A program made the position numbers and the translations under genes. From the NCBI RefSeq assembly GCF_009711095.1, contig NZ_WMJZ01000008.1:91416-155415 (forward strand): DNA of 64,000 bases. Reading direction: 5' to 3'. Positions 49,280 through 61,431 of the stretch are shown here, one piece after another (the first letter of the stretch is position 1; each line of letters begins with the position of its first letter). The stretch comes from Intestinirhabdus alba (lineage in GTDB: Bacteria; Pseudomonadota; Gammaproteobacteria; Enterobacterales; Enterobacteriaceae). The notes beneath the pieces were generated by a model that did no database searches, had not been told where the DNA came from, and was given only the letters and a program-made list of their open reading frames with translations.

Positions 49280-50644
49280 ATGGAAAGTAATAACAAGCTA
49301 AAGCGCGGGCTAAGCACCCGGCATATTCGCTTTATGGCGCTCGGCTCCGCAATCGGTACGGGTCTGTTTTACGGATCGGCGGACGCCATCAAAATGGCCG
49401 GCCCCAGCGTGCTGCTGGCCTATATTATCGGCGGGGTGGCGGCCTACATTATTATGCGCGCGCTGGGCGAGATGTCCGTGCACAATCCCGCCGCCAGCTC
49501 GTTTTCCCGCTATGCGCAGGAGAACCTTGGCCCGCTCGCGGGCTATATCACCGGCTGGACCTACTGTTTCGAGATCCTGATAGTCGCTATCGCGGACGTC
49601 ACCGCCTTCGGCATCTATATGGGCGTCTGGTTCCCCACGGTGCCGCACTGGATCTGGGTGCTTAGCGTGGTGCTGCTCATCTGCGCCATTAACCTGATGA
49701 GCGTGAAGGTGTTCGGCGAGCTGGAGTTCTGGTTCTCGTTCTTTAAGGTTGCCACCATTATCGTCATGATTGTCGCCGGCTTCGGCATCATTATCTGGGG
49801 GATCGGCAACGGCGGACAGCCCACCGGCATCCACAACCTGTGGAGCAACGGCGGCTTCTTCAGCAACGGCTGGCTGGGGATGGTGATGTCCCTGCAGATG
49901 GTGATGTTCGCCTATGGCGGAATTGAAATTATCGGTATTACCGCCGGTGAGGCGAAAGATCCGCAGAAATCTATTCCGCGCGCCATCAACTCTGTGCCGA
50001 TGCGTATTCTGGTGTTTTATGTCGGGACGCTGTTTGTGATCATGTCCATCTATCCGTGGAATCAGGTGGGGACTAACGGCAGCCCGTTTGTGCTCACCTT
50101 CCAGCATCTGGGCATTACGTTTGCCGCCAGCATTCTCAATTTCGTGGTACTGACCGCCTCTCTGTCGGCCATTAACTCCGACGTCTTTGGCGTAGGCCGT
50201 ATGCTGCACGGTATGGCTGAACAGGGCAGCGCGCCGAAGATGTTCGCCAAAACCTCCCGCCGCGGCATCCCGTGGGTGACGGTGATGGTGATGACCATTG
50301 CGCTGCTGCTGGCGGTGTTCCTTAACTACATCATGCCGGAAAACGTATTTCTGGTGATTGCGTCGTTGGCCACCTTCGCCACGGTGTGGGTGTGGATCAT
50401 GATCCTGATGTCGCAGATTGCCTTCCGCCGTCGCCTGCCGCCGGAAGAGGTCAGGGCGCTGAAGTTTAAGGTGCCGGGCGGCGTCGCGACCACGGTGGCG
50501 GGGCTGATCTTCCTCGTCTTTATTATCGGCCTTATCGGCTACCATCCGGAGACGCGGATTTCCCTCTACGTGGGCTGCGCGTGGATTGTGCTGCTGCTGG
50601 TGGGCTGGCTGTTCAAGCGCAGCCACAATCGCCAGCCTGGCTAA
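49280..50644 (+). CDS. proY: Proline-specific APC permease ProY
   Basis: The 454-residue amino-acid permease of the APC family has 12 membrane helices. The opening [21 protein letters not shown] and [17 protein letters not shown] are family motifs. It follows brnQ as in E. coli. The ATG at 49280 is preferred (AGGA at good spacing, [10 protein letters not shown] start) over 49262. A strong terminator stands immediately upstream, leaving almost no room for a separate promoter. ProY is often cryptic in laboratory strains. Confidence 0.93.
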   Translation: MESNNKLKRGLSTRHIRFMALGSAIGTGLFYGSADAIKMAGPSVLLAYIIGGVAAYIIMRALGEMSVHNPAASSFSRYAQENLGPLAGYITGWTYCFEILIVAIADVTAFGIYMGVWFPTVPHWIWVLSVVLLICAINLMSVKVFGELEFWFSFFKVATIIVMIVAGFGIIIWGIGNGGQPTGIHNLWSNGGFFSNGWLGMVMSLQMVMFAYGGIEIIGITAGEAKDPQKSIPRAINSVPMRILVFYVGTLFVIMSIYPWNQVGTNGSPFVLTFQHLGITFAASILNFVVLTASLSAINSDVFGVGRMLHGMAEQGSAPKMFAKTSRRGIPWVTVMVMTIALLLAVFLNYIMPENVFLVIASLATFATVWVWIMILMSQIAFRRRLPPEEVRALKFKVPGGVATTVAGLIFLVFIIGLIGYHPETRISLYVGCAWIVLLLVGWLFKRSHNRQPG

Positions 50645-50658
50645 CTCTATTGCCGGAC

Positions 50659-50707
50659 GGCCTGGGGTGAGTGCCCCTGGCCGCGCCGGACGATGCGCTT
50701 TCCGGCG
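50659..50707. repeat. REP-like pair of inverted repeats after proY
   Basis: GGCC-t-GGGG (50659-50667) pairs with CCCC-t-GGCC (50674-50682), then CGCCGGA (50684-50690) pairs with TCCGGCG (50701-50707). The GCCGGACG and CGATGCGCTT words are typical of enteric REP/BIME units. Confidence 0.55.
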
Positions 50708-50928
50708 CGCTCTTGTTGTGCAGTGTTCTTCCCTGCGCGGTTCTGATGGCGGAAAGCGAACGGACCGCGCGTTTTCTCCGCCTGCGATGCCCCTCTGTTT
50801 CCCCGCCAGCGCCCTTTGGGCATCCCGTTTAACGTTACGCTTTTGGCGAAAATTAATTCAACGGGGATAGCGTTAATGCCATGGTTTGTGTCAATCTGTG
50901 CCCTTCAACGGACGGTGAGGGTGAGTAC

Positions 50929-53598
50929 ATGGACGGTCTTTTATTCCTTGGCTGCGTTCTTTTATTCTTTATTCTGGTGGTGGTGCCGGTTATTGCCATC
51001 GCGGCCTACAACCGTAGTAAGACGGCGTATAAAGAGATCGCCTTGCTGCATCGCCGCGTAGAGACCCTGGAGCAGCGTGTTCAGGCCCTCACCCCGGCGG
51101 CAGCGCTCGCGGAACGGACCGCTGTACCGGAGCAGGCTGCTGTACCGGAGACGGTCACTGTACCGACACAGACCGCTGCGCCGGAGCCTGAACCTGAACG
51201 GACGTCGGAGCCGCCGGTCAACCCCTGGGGCCAGAAGCACGATGCCGCTCCCGCCGCATCCCGCCCCCGGGAGATCAAACCTGCCGCCGCTGCGCAACCT
51301 TCCGCCTTCGACGGGGCGATCGCCTCCCTGCTGCGCTGGTGTATGCAGGGGAATCCGCTGGCCAAGCTTGGCATCCTGCTGCTGTTTCTCGGTCTCTCTT
51401 TTCTGCTGCGCTACACGGTCGAATATTCGCTGTTTCCGCTTGAGCTGCGCCTTGTTGCCGCCGCGCTGTTCGCTATCGCCCTGCTGGCGGTCGGCTGGCG
51501 GCTGCGGCGCAGGCAGCCGGTGTATGCGTTAATTCTGCAGGGTGGCGCGTCGGGGGTGCTCTATCTGACGGTGTTCGGTGCCTTTCGTCTGTGGCAGATG
51601 CTGCCGGTAACGCTGGCGTTCGCCCTGCTGGCGCTGATTTGCGCGGCCAGCGTCGGGCTGGCGATTTTACAGCGATCGCTTAGCCTGGCGATGCTGGCCA
51701 GCCTGGGGGGCTATCTGGCACCGCTGCTGCTCTCCACCGGCGGCGGCAGCCACGTCGGGCTGTTTTCCTTCTATCTATTGCTGTCGGCGGGCATCCTCGC
51801 CATTAGCGCCCGGCAGCACTGGCGCGAGCTTAACCTGCTGGGCCTGTTCTTTACCTTCGGCGTTGGTAGCCTTTGGGGGCTGAACGGCTATCGTCCCGAA
51901 TTCTATCTGAGCTGCCAGCTGTTTATTGTTGCCAATATCCTCCTCTTTGGCGTCCTGAGCGTGGCGCTGTCGCTGCGGGCCCAGGAGCGAGGGAAGCATA
52001 TTATCGACGGGGTGCTGCTGTTTGCGCCGCCGCTGATAGGGTTTGGTATGCAGTACGGCATCACCCGACACATGGCGTATGGCCCGGCGCTCAGCGCGCT
52101 GGGCTACGGCGGCGTCTACCTGGCGCTGGCGTGGCTGCTGCTTCGCCGTCGCCTGACGCTGAGCAGGCCGCTGACCCTGGCGGCGCTGGCGCCCGGCGGC
52201 GCGTTCGCCACCCTCGCCATTCCGCTGGCGCTTTCGGCCCGCTGGACCGCGATGGCGTGGGCGCTGGAGGGGTTGGGTATTCTCTGGCTGGGGGTGCGGC
52301 AGCGGCAGCGGGGGATGAGCAGCAGCGGCACCGGGCTGCTGCTGCTGGGCTTCGGCAGCGCGCTGTGGTCGCTGGCTGACGGCGTGACGCCGCTCTCCCT
52401 GCTGGTTATCTTCGCGGTGCTGAGTCTCTGCTGGCTGGCGGCGGCTTGGCTGTGGCGCGGGCTGAATCTGCAGGGCAGCCGCGGGCTGCTGGCGGGAGGC
52501 ATCCTCTTCTGGCTGACGGCGCTCGTCGGGGCCTCGCAGCTGGCGCTGACGCCGGATCGGGTCAGCTTCGGGGTACTGGCGCTGCTTTCGGCCTCGGTAT
52601 GGGGCTGGCGTTTTGCGGGCCAGCGGCTGGGGTGGCGCGAGCTGGAAGCGTGCCGCTGGCTGCTGTGGCCCGGGATGCTGCTGATGCTGCTCGTCCAGCT
52701 GGCACAGCAGCAGAGCCTGCTGGCGGACTGGCCGAATCTGGCGTGGTGTCTTGCCCTGCCCACGGCGGTGGCGCTGCTTTACCGCGACGCAGAGGCGCAG
52801 CCGCCGCGGATCTCCCGGCTGTTGCACCTGTCGCTGTTCTGGATGGTTCAGCTGGCGCTGATGGTGGAGCTTTACTGGTTTATCCGGGATCTGCCGTGGG
52901 GGATGGCGGCCTGGGGCTACGGGCTGGCGATGGCGGCCGGCGGATTGTCGATCTCGCTGGTGGCGCTGGCCGTCCGCCGTCGCTGCTGGCCGTTCCGGGT
53001 CTGGCCCGCGCTGTACGCCTGTCAGGCGATGCTGCCGCTGGCCGCCGTTCTGGTCTGCCTGCTGGCGCTGGCGAACCTGCAGGATGGCGTGGTTTTCGGA
53101 CAGCGTTATCTGCCGCTGATAAACCCGCTGGAGGAGGGGGCCGCCTTTGCGCTGCTGGGGCTGACGATAATCTATCGCCTCTCGCGACGCTATTTCCCGG
53201 TGCCGCTGTCGACTGTTCGCCCCTGGCCCCTCGTCGCCCTGATGGCCTTCGGCTACGGGTGGTTGAACGGTATGCTGCTGCGCGCCCTGGCGTGGTACGG
53301 CGGGATCGTCTGGAGCAGCCAGGGGCTGTGGCATTCGCGGCTGGTTCAGACCAGTTTCGCCCTGTTCTGGACCCTGAGCGCGCTGGTGATGATGCTGTTC
53401 GCGACGCGGCGCGGCTCCCGACGAATATGGCTGTACGGCGCGGCGCTTTTAGGCGTGGTTGTTGCTAAGCTGATGCTGGTGGATATCGCCGGCGGCGGCG
53501 GGCTGGCGCGCGCGGTGGCTTTTATTGGCGTGGCGATGCTGGTGCTGATCGTCGGCTACTTTTCCCCGTTACCGCCAAAAGAAGGAGATAAAAAATGA
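50929..53598 (+). CDS. DUF2339 polytopic membrane protein
   Basis: The 889-residue protein has an N-terminal helix (LLFLGCVLLFFILVVVPVIAI), a short coiled coil (IALLHRRVETLEQRVQAL), an Ala/Pro/Glu-rich linker (residues about 60-125), and then more than twenty hydrophobic helices with little else. This is the DUF2339 layout; its function is unknown. GAGGGTGAG precedes the ATG at 50929. It overlaps the DUF3999 gene by 4 bp (ATGA), a pairing that recurs in Gammaproteobacteria and suggests a complex. E. coli has malZ at this place. Confidence 0.82.
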   Translation: MDGLLFLGCVLLFFILVVVPVIAIAAYNRSKTAYKEIALLHRRVETLEQRVQALTPAAALAERTAVPEQAAVPETVTVPTQTAAPEPEPERTSEPPVNPWGQKHDAAPAASRPREIKPAAAAQPSAFDGAIASLLRWCMQGNPLAKLGILLLFLGLSFLLRYTVEYSLFPLELRLVAAALFAIALLAVGWRLRRRQPVYALILQGGASGVLYLTVFGAFRLWQMLPVTLAFALLALICAASVGLAILQRSLSLAMLASLGGYLAPLLLSTGGGSHVGLFSFYLLLSAGILAISARQHWRELNLLGLFFTFGVGSLWGLNGYRPEFYLSCQLFIVANILLFGVLSVALSLRAQERGKHIIDGVLLFAPPLIGFGMQYGITRHMAYGPALSALGYGGVYLALAWLLLRRRLTLSRPLTLAALAPGGAFATLAIPLALSARWTAMAWALEGLGILWLGVRQRQRGMSSSGTGLLLLGFGSALWSLADGVTPLSLLVIFAVLSLCWLAAAWLWRGLNLQGSRGLLAGGILFWLTALVGASQLALTPDRVSFGVLALLSASVWGWRFAGQRLGWRELEACRWLLWPGMLLMLLVQLAQQQSLLADWPNLAWCLALPTAVALLYRDAEAQPPRISRLLHLSLFWMVQLALMVELYWFIRDLPWGMAAWGYGLAMAAGGLSISLVALAVRRRCWPFRVWPALYACQAMLPLAAVLVCLLALANLQDGVVFGQRYLPLINPLEEGAAFALLGLTIIYRLSRRYFPVPLSTVRPWPLVALMAFGYGWLNGMLLRALAWYGGIVWSSQGLWHSRLVQTSFALFWTLSALVMMLFATRRGSRRIWLYGAALLGVVVAKLMLVDIAGGGGLARAVAFIGVAMLVLIVGYFSPLPPKEGDKK

Positions 53599-54995
53599 AA
53601 TGGATTAACGCGGTAGTGTGCAGCCTGCTTCTCGGCGCGGTCGGGATGGCGTACGGCGACGATGCGCCAGTGGAAACGCCGCAGGACTATGGGTATGGGC
53701 GCGTACTAAAAACCTACGGGGACGCCCGGTGGTATCGCCTGCCGCTGCCGCCGGAGGTCTATCTCCAGACCGCCCACGCGGATCTGCGGGACGTCCGGGT
53801 GTTTAACCGGGAGGGGGAGACGGTGCCTTTCACCCTGCAAAAGCAGCAGGAGCAGGCCGCCGATTCCCGGAGCGTGTCGCTCAGTTTTTTCCCGTTTGAG
53901 GCCTCCCCCGCGCTTCGGCCGTCGGAAAAAAGCGGCGACCGCGCCACGCTCCTGCTGCGTGGGCCGAACGGCACTGAGATCCATTTTGAGAGTGAAAACG
54001 CACAGGCCGTTGGCCAGAGCTATCTGCTGACGCTGCCGAAGGGGGTCACTAAAACGCCGCGGCTCTCTCAGCTGCGGCTGGAGTGGGAGACGCCAACGGA
54101 AAACTGGCAGGGAAAGGCTTCGCTCTATCTCAGCCGCAATCTTAAACACTGGACTCTGCTTGAGCGCAATACCCCGCTGATGTCGCTGACCCACGGCGGT
54201 GAACGGCTGAAAATGGACACCCTTGGCGTTGATAACGTCTCTCTCTCCGACGACGGCGTGCGCTGGCTGCTGCTGATTCTGGATTCGCAAAGTCCACCGC
54301 TGTCCCTGAAGGGCGTCAGCGGAATTCCCCAACGGGAGCCTTCGCTAACGCGCCCGGTGCCCATGGTGGCGGAAGGCCAGCGGGTATCACCGGGGGAGGC
54401 GATCTGGCGCTGGCCGCGGCCGCAGCCGCTCACCGCTCTGAACATCACGCTGCCCGGCGAGGGCGTACTGCCCGTCGAGCTTGAGTGGCGCGGCGAAGAA
54501 AAGGGGCCGTGGCGTCCGCTGGCCCGCACTATGCTCTACAATCTGCAGAGCCAGTATTCACCGGCGATTTCGCTCTCCGGCGAGCGCGTTGAGGCCATCC
54601 GCATGACGACGGTTAGCGCCCGGCTACCCGAGCAGCTGCCCACCGTCAGCGGCGAGCGCGACGGCTATCAGCTGATTTTTAATGCTCAGGGAAAAGGGCC
54701 TTATCTCGTGACCTGGGGCAACGGCGCGGCCGGAGCCGCCAGCGTCAGCCTGGATATGCTGATCCCGCCGGCGCTGCGTAACACGGTAGACGTTGACGCC
54801 CTCTCTCTGGCCCTGGTAACGGAGCCGGTGGCGCTGGGCGGTGAGGCGCGCCTGAGCGCCACCTCCGCGGCCGAGCAGCGGAGCCGGTGGAAAACGCAGC
54901 TCGTCTGGGCGGTATTGGTCTTTGGCGTGCTGCTGCTGGCCGGCATGGCGTACCGGCTATGGCAGGATGTCAACCGGCAGGGCGGCGGCGAATAG
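53595..54995 (+). CDS. DUF3999 periplasmic/membrane protein
   Basis: The 466-residue protein has a signal peptide (residues 1-21, ending GMAYG), a large beta-rich periplasmic part (WYRLPLPPEVYLQTAHADLRDVRV is a conserved stretch) and a single C-terminal membrane helix (VWAVLVFGVLLLAGMAYRLW). This is DUF3999, always seen beside DUF2339. It is expected to sit on the periplasmic face of its partner. Function is unknown; a carbohydrate-binding-like fold is only a guess. Confidence 0.82.
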   Translation: MKWINAVVCSLLLGAVGMAYGDDAPVETPQDYGYGRVLKTYGDARWYRLPLPPEVYLQTAHADLRDVRVFNREGETVPFTLQKQQEQAADSRSVSLSFFPFEASPALRPSEKSGDRATLLLRGPNGTEIHFESENAQAVGQSYLLTLPKGVTKTPRLSQLRLEWETPTENWQGKASLYLSRNLKHWTLLERNTPLMSLTHGGERLKMDTLGVDNVSLSDDGVRWLLLILDSQSPPLSLKGVSGIPQREPSLTRPVPMVAEGQRVSPGEAIWRWPRPQPLTALNITLPGEGVLPVELEWRGEEKGPWRPLARTMLYNLQSQYSPAISLSGERVEAIRMTTVSARLPEQLPTVSGERDGYQLIFNAQGKGPYLVTWGNGAAGAASVSLDMLIPPALRNTVDVDALSLALVTEPVALGGEARLSATSAAEQRSRWKTQLVWAVLVFGVLLLAGMAYRLWQDVNRQGGGE

Positions 54996-55102
54996 CCCCC
55001 CGCTGGCAGCGTATGCCGCCGCCCTCCGCGCCGCTCTGGCAGACGCTTGCCGTCGGAGAGGCGTAAACCTTGCGCAAAGTAGATGGCGCTGAGGCGCGAC
55101 AT

Positions 55103-55134
55103 AAAAAAATGGCTTCCCGTCAGGGAAGCCGTTT
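55103..55134 (-). terminator. Intrinsic terminator of the peroxiredoxin gene
   Basis: GGCTTCCC and GGGAAGCC arms (55111-55130, loop GTCA) are followed on the minus strand by seven U residues. Rightward the tail GTTTT is shorter, so it may also catch DUF3999 transcripts. Confidence 0.8.
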
Positions 55135-55218
55135 TCGCGTTGTAGGCCAGGGCGCGCCCGGCCGATGTTTAACCCATCGGCACCGCGTGGGGCGGACCTT
55201 TTCTCAACGGGGAGCCGG

Positions 55219-55821
55219 TTACAGGCTGGAGACGTTTTCGGTCAGGTATTTCGCCACGCCGTCCGGAGAGGCGTTCATCCCCTCTTTGCCTTTTTCCCAC
55301 TGGGCCGGGCACACTTCGCCGTGCTCTTCGTGGAACTGCAGGGCGTCAACCATGCGCAGCATTTCGTCGATATTACGTCCCAGCGGCAGGTCGTTAACCA
55401 CCTGGTGACGCACGATGCCGTTGGCGTCGATCAGGAAGGAGCCGCGCAGCGCAACGCCCGCTTCCGGATGCTCGATGCCCCAGGCTTTCTGAATTTCACG
55501 CTTCACGTCCGCAACCATCGCGTATTTCACCGGGCCGATACCGCCTTTGTCGACCGGGGTGTTACGCCATGCGTTGTGAACAAACTCGGAGTCAAAGGAG
55601 ACGCCAACCACCTCAACGCCGCGCTTCTGAAACTCTTCGTAGCGCTTATCGAAGGCGATCAGCTCGGAGGGGCAAACGAAGGTGAAGTCCATCGGCCAGA
55701 AGAACAGAACGGTTGTCTTACCGTTGGTGTGCTGCCTGAAGTTGAAATTTTCAACGATCTCACCGCTGCCCAGTACCGCGGCGGCTGTAAAGTCCGGAGC
55801 CTGACGAGTAACCAGTACCAT
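55219..55821 (-). CDS. Typical 2-Cys peroxiredoxin (AhpC/Prx1 group)
   Basis: The 200-residue thiol peroxidase reduces hydrogen peroxide and organic peroxides. The peroxidatic Cys is C50 in MDFTFVCPSE and the resolving Cys C171 in GEVCPAQW. It belongs to the eukaryote-like Prx1/Tsa branch rather than to enteric AhpC with AhpF (no ahpF nearby). A C-terminal YLTENVSSL tail is present. The start is the ATG at 55821. It lies between DUF3999 and acpH and has its own terminator, so it is monocistronic. Confidence 0.9.
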   Translation of the reverse strand: MVLVTRQAPDFTAAAVLGSGEIVENFNFRQHTNGKTTVLFFWPMDFTFVCPSELIAFDKRYEEFQKRGVEVVGVSFDSEFVHNAWRNTPVDKGGIGPVKYAMVADVKREIQKAWGIEHPEAGVALRGSFLIDANGIVRHQVVNDLPLGRNIDEMLRMVDALQFHEEHGEVCPAQWEKGKEGMNASPDGVAKYLTENVSSL

Positions 55822-56020
55822 ATAATTCTCCTGCAAAGTTAAGGGTTTTTGGAACGCAACGCGGGCCAGTATAGGGAGGCTATATTCGCAACTCAACGCG
55901 GCCCTGACAATCAATAAGACAGGTTTTACCTATTGGTTTTGCACTTGATTCGCCACGGAAGAGAGGATTTGTGACCCAGCGCAATCTTTGTCCGTGCGTC
56001 GGGCCGATAACCGGAAGCGG

Positions 56021-56602
56021 CTACAGCGCCTTCCGGCGCGCCTGGGTCATCATGTGCGGATAGAAACGCCAGAAGCGCGCCTCCAGCGCATCGTAATGGC
56101 GATCCAGGTCATGCCAGGAGTCGCGCAGGGCGTCGAGGCGCGGGCGGCGGCTGGCCATGCCGCTCAGTACCTCCTGGATAAAGCCCATTTCGCGGTAGCG
56201 CTCCAGCCATCTCTCCGACCACAGGTAGCGGTTAAGGTTAACAAAGCGCGGCGGTGAATCGGGCAGGATCGCGGCGACCTGGGTACGGGCATAGCCGGTG
56301 AACGCCCGCAGCGGGAAGTCGGGGGAGAGGGTTTCCCAGTGGCGCGACAGAAAGTGATCCCACATAACATCCAGGGTAATGGGGGCCACGCGCCGGGTTT
56401 CGCTGCGAAACCATCCCCTGGCCTCGCGGACCTCCGGCAGGTTGTCGGTCAGCGCGTCAATGCGGCGGTGCATAAAGATGCCCGCCACCACCTCCGGGGG
56501 ATAATGCGCCTCCGGGGTGCCGCGCACGAAGTCGGCCAGCAGGTTGCCGGAGAGCGAACTGTCGGCGAGATGGGCCAGGTGCAGATGGGCCAGAAAATTC
56601 AT
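56021..56602 (-). CDS. acpH: ACP phosphodiesterase AcpH (YajB)
   Basis: AcpH removes 4'-phosphopantetheine from acyl carrier protein. The 193-residue protein starts [20 protein letters not shown] with the family's paired His motifs, has HRRIDALTD and [12 protein letters not shown] for metal binding, and ends with basic residues. It is divergent from queA, as in E. coli. Confidence 0.93.
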   Translation of the reverse strand: MNFLAHLHLAHLADSSLSGNLLADFVRGTPEAHYPPEVVAGIFMHRRIDALTDNLPEVREARGWFRSETRRVAPITLDVMWDHFLSRHWETLSPDFPLRAFTGYARTQVAAILPDSPPRFVNLNRYLWSERWLERYREMGFIQEVLSGMASRRPRLDALRDSWHDLDRHYDALEARFWRFYPHMMTQARRKAL

Positions 56603-56843
56603 AGTGATGTTATCCTTCAGGCGATCCCGTTGTTGGCTGATGCGCGACTCGTCTCACTCCGGCTGTTTCCGCGACCGTCGCCCTGACAGCGCGCGGATGA
56701 TGGGCGCTGCGTTCAGGTTATTTATCCTGATGCCGCCCTGCTGCGCCGTAGAGCGTATGGCAATCGCCGGGAGGGGTAAAGGTTGCAGGGAGCGCGCCCC
56801 GGCACTAGACTACCCGCCTCCTATTTTAGTCAGAGCCAGCGTC

Positions 56844-57932
56844 ATGCGCGTTACCGATTTCACTTTTGAACTACCTGAAACCCTGATTGCTCACTATCCA
56901 ATGCCCGACCGCAGCAGCTGCCGTTTGCTGTCGCTGGACGGCCCGAGCGGAGCGCTGACGCACGGTACGTTTACCGATCTGCTCGATAAACTCAACCCCG
57001 GCGATCTGCTGGTGTTCAATAATACCCGGGTGATCCCGGCGCGCCTGTTCGGCCGTAAGGCCAGCGGCGGCAAAATAGAGGTGCTGGTCGAGCGGATGCT
57101 CGACGATCGGCGCGTTCTGGCGCATATCCGCGCCTCTAAAGCGCCAAAGCCGGGCACGGCGCTGCTGCTTGGCGATGACGAAAGCATCAATGCTACCATG
57201 ACCGCCCGCCACGGCGCGCTGTTTGAGGTTGAATTTAACGACGCGCGCCCGGTGCTGGAAATTCTGAACGCCATCGGCCATATGCCGCTGCCTCCCTACA
57301 TCGACCGGCCGGACGAAGAGGCTGACCGCGAGCTGTATCAGACGGTCTACAGCGAAAAGCCGGGGGCCGTCGCCGCGCCCACCGCCGGGCTGCACTTCGA
57401 CGAGCCGCTGCTGGCCGCGCTGCGCGAGAAAGGGGTGGAGATGGCGTTCGTGACGCTGCACGTCGGGGCGGGCACCTTCCAGCCGGTGCGCGTGGAGAGC
57501 ATTGAAGAGCACACCATGCACGCGGAGTATGCGGAAGTGCCCCGGCAGGTGGTGGATGCGGTGCTGGCGACCAAAGCGCGCGGCAACCGGGTTATCGCGG
57601 TGGGCACCACCTCCGTGCGCTCCCTGGAGAGCGCGGCGTTAGCGGCTAAAGCGGCTCCCATTGAGCCATTCTTCGGCGACACGCAGATATTTATTTATCC
57701 TGGCTATCAGTACAAGGTGATTGATGCACTGGTGACCAACTTCCATTTGCCGGAATCGACGCTGATTATGCTGGTTTCGGCATTTGCCGGTTATAAACAC
57801 ACCATGCACGCCTATCGTGAGGCGGTAAAAGCGGAATATCGATTTTTTAGCTACGGGGATGCCATGTTTATCACGTACAATCCGCAGGCGATTTTCGAGC
57901 GGCCCCAGGCTGGCTATACCTCTGCCCGTTAA
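56844..57932 (+). CDS. queA: S-adenosylmethionine:tRNA ribosyltransferase-isomerase QueA
   Basis: QueA transfers and rearranges the ribose of SAM onto preQ1 in tRNA to give epoxyqueuosine. The 362-residue protein begins [19 protein letters not shown]. Motifs [34 protein letters not shown] and [17 protein letters not shown] are those of the family. The frame extends upstream to 56517 but overlaps acpH and is not used. tgt follows 132 bp later. Confidence 0.96.
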   Translation: MRVTDFTFELPETLIAHYPMPDRSSCRLLSLDGPSGALTHGTFTDLLDKLNPGDLLVFNNTRVIPARLFGRKASGGKIEVLVERMLDDRRVLAHIRASKAPKPGTALLLGDDESINATMTARHGALFEVEFNDARPVLEILNAIGHMPLPPYIDRPDEEADRELYQTVYSEKPGAVAAPTAGLHFDEPLLAALREKGVEMAFVTLHVGAGTFQPVRVESIEEHTMHAEYAEVPRQVVDAVLATKARGNRVIAVGTTSVRSLESAALAAKAAPIEPFFGDTQIFIYPGYQYKVIDALVTNFHLPESTLIMLVSAFAGYKHTMHAYREAVKAEYRFFSYGDAMFITYNPQAIFERPQAGYTSAR

Positions 57933-58025
57933 CGCCGGGCTGGGGCACTGCGCGTGCGTTCCGGCGGCCGCGCCGTTGTCCTCTTTGCGTGAGTTAACGC
58001 GATGGCGTGATGCCATGGCGAATAG

Positions 58026-59192
<1,167 letters not shown>

Positions 59193-59214
59193 TTTACATA
59201 GTGAGGGAATTTTA

Positions 59215-59547
59215 ATGAGCTTTTTTATTTCTGATGCGGCAGCGGCAGCGGGTGCACCGGCGCAGAACAGCCCGATGTCTTTGATTCTGATGCTGGTGGT
59301 GTTTGGTCTGATCTTCTACTTTATGATCCTGCGCCCGCAGCAGAAGCGCACCAAAGAGCATAAAAACCTGATGAGCTCCATCGCCAAGGGCGATGAGGTG
59401 CTGACTAACGGTGGCCTGGTGGGGCGCGTGACCAAAGTAGCGGAAACCGGCTACATCGCCATCGCGTTGAACGACACCACTGAAGTGGTGATCAAACGTG
59501 ATTTCGTCGCTGCCGTGCTGCCGAAAGGCACCATGAAGGCGCTGTAA
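59215..59547 (+). CDS. yajC: Sec translocon accessory protein YajC
   Basis: The 110-residue protein has one membrane helix (LILMLVVFGLIFYFMIL) followed by a basic PQQKRTKEHK stretch and a small soluble domain (GDEVLTNGGLVGRV). It associates with SecDF and the SecYEG translocon. The ATG at 59215 with GAGGGAA is used; the frame's upstream part overlaps tgt. Confidence 0.96.
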   Translation: MSFFISDAAAAAGAPAQNSPMSLILMLVVFGLIFYFMILRPQQKRTKEHKNLMSSIAKGDEVLTNGGLVGRVTKVAETGYIAIALNDTTEVVIKRDFVAAVLPKGTMKAL

Positions 59548-59573
59548 CAGAAACTCTTTCGTAAGGGACTGCC

Positions 59574-61421
59574 GTGTTAAACCGTTATCCTTTGTGGAAG
59601 TATGTGATGCTGATCGTCGTGGTTATCGTCGGTCTGCTGTATGCGCTTCCCAACCTGTATGGTGAGGATCCGGCCGTTCAAATCACTGGCGCGCGCGGCG
59701 TCGCCGCCAGTGAGCAAACGCTGATCCAGGTCCAGAATACGTTACAAAAAGAAAAAATTACCGCTAAGTCTGTGGCTCTGGAAGAGGGTGCCATTCTTGC
59801 GCGCTTCGGTTCCACCGACGCCCAACTGCGCGCCCGTGAAGCGCTACTGGAGCTGTTGGGCGACAAGTACGTCGTGGCGCTGAACCTGGCCCCGGCCACT
59901 CCGCGCTGGCTAGCGGCCATTAAAGCTGAGCCGATGAAGCTCGGTCTTGACCTGCGCGGCGGGGTTCACTTCCTGATGGAAGTCGATATGGACACCGCGC
60001 TGGGTAAACTGCAGGAACAGAATATCGACAGCCTGCGCAGCGATCTGCGTGAAAAGCGCATTCCGTACACGACCGTGCGTAAAGAAGACAAGTACGGTCT
60101 GTCCATCACCTTCCGCGATGCTGACGCGCGCAGCGAGGCGGTCTCTTATCTGAGCCGTCGCCATCCCGATCTGGTGATCTCCAGCCAGGGCAGCACCCAG
60201 CTGCGCGCGGTGATGTCCGACGCGCGCCTGAGCGAAGCGCGCGAGTACGCCGTCCAGCAGAACATCAACATTCTGCGCAACCGCGTTAACCAGCTGGGCG
60301 TCGCCGAGCCGGTGGTGCAGCGTCAGGGGGCAGACCGCATTGTGGTTGAGCTGCCAGGCATTCAGGACACCGCCCGGGCGAAAGAGATTCTGGGCGCTAC
60401 CGCGACCCTGGAGTTCCGCCTGGTTAACACGAATGTCGACGCCTCCGCAGCCGCAGCCGGCCGGGTGCCGGGCGACTCCGAGGTGAAGAAGACCCGTGAC
60501 GGCGCGCCGGTAGTGCTGTACAAGCGCGTGATTCTGACCGGCGATCACATCACCGACTCCACCTCCAGCATGAGCGAGTACAACCAGCCGCAGGTTAATA
60601 TCTCCCTCGACAGCGCGGGCGGCAACGTGATGTCTGACTTCACCAGGGACAACATCAGGAAGCCGATGGCCACCCTGTTTGTGGAGTATAAAGACAGCGG
60701 CAAAAAAGACGCCAACGGTCGCGCGGTGCTGGTGAAGCAGGAGGAGGTGATCAATATCGCCACCATCCAGACTCGCCTTGGCAACAGCTTCCGTATCACC
60801 GGCATCAACAACCCGAGCGAGGCCCGCCAGCTTTCGCTGCTGCTGCGCGCGGGCGCGCTGATTGCGCCGATTCAGATCGTTGAAGAACGCACCATCGGCC
60901 CGACCCTCGGCATGCAGAACATCAGGCAGGGCCTGGAAGCCTGTCTGGCTGGCCTGGCGGTGTCGATCCTGTTTATGATCTTCTTCTATAAGAAGTTTGG
61001 CCTGATCGCCACCAGCGCGCTGATCGCAAACCTGGTGCTGATTGTTGGCATTATGTCGCTGCTGCCGGGGGCAACCCTGAGTATGCCGGGGATTGCGGGG
61101 ATCGTCTTAACCCTTGCGGTTGCAGTAGACGCCAACGTGCTGATCAACGAACGTATTAAAGAAGAGTTGAGCAACGGACGTAGCGTTCAGCAGGCCATCG
61201 ATGAGGGTTACCGGGGGGCGTTCAGTTCCATCTTTGATGCGAACATTACCACCCTGATTAAGGTCATCATTCTCTACGCGGTCGGCACCGGGGCAATCAA
61301 AGGGTTCGCGATCACCACCGGTATCGGCGTGGCGACCTCGATGTTTACCGCAATCGTCGGCACACGTGCCATCGTAAACCTGTTGTATGGCGGCAAACGC
61401 ATCAACAAGCTGTCAATCTGA
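59574..61421 (+). CDS. secD: Protein translocase subunit SecD
   Basis: SecD, with SecF, uses the proton gradient to pull secreted proteins through SecYEG. The 615-residue protein has a first helix ([17 protein letters not shown]), the D1 motif [17 protein letters not shown], a large periplasmic P1 domain, and five more helices with D4 motifs ([20 protein letters not shown]). The start is GTG at 59574. Length is normal. It is followed after 10 bp by secF. Confidence 0.97.
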   Translation: MLNRYPLWKYVMLIVVVIVGLLYALPNLYGEDPAVQITGARGVAASEQTLIQVQNTLQKEKITAKSVALEEGAILARFGSTDAQLRAREALLELLGDKYVVALNLAPATPRWLAAIKAEPMKLGLDLRGGVHFLMEVDMDTALGKLQEQNIDSLRSDLREKRIPYTTVRKEDKYGLSITFRDADARSEAVSYLSRRHPDLVISSQGSTQLRAVMSDARLSEAREYAVQQNINILRNRVNQLGVAEPVVQRQGADRIVVELPGIQDTARAKEILGATATLEFRLVNTNVDASAAAAGRVPGDSEVKKTRDGAPVVLYKRVILTGDHITDSTSSMSEYNQPQVNISLDSAGGNVMSDFTRDNIRKPMATLFVEYKDSGKKDANGRAVLVKQEEVINIATIQTRLGNSFRITGINNPSEARQLSLLLRAGALIAPIQIVEERTIGPTLGMQNIRQGLEACLAGLAVSILFMIFFYKKFGLIATSALIANLVLIVGIMSLLPGATLSMPGIAGIVLTLAVAVDANVLINERIKEELSNGRSVQQAIDEGYRGAFSSIFDANITTLIKVIILYAVGTGAIKGFAITTGIGVATSMFTAIVGTRAIVNLLYGGKRINKLSI

Positions 61422-61431
61422 GGAGTGCGAC

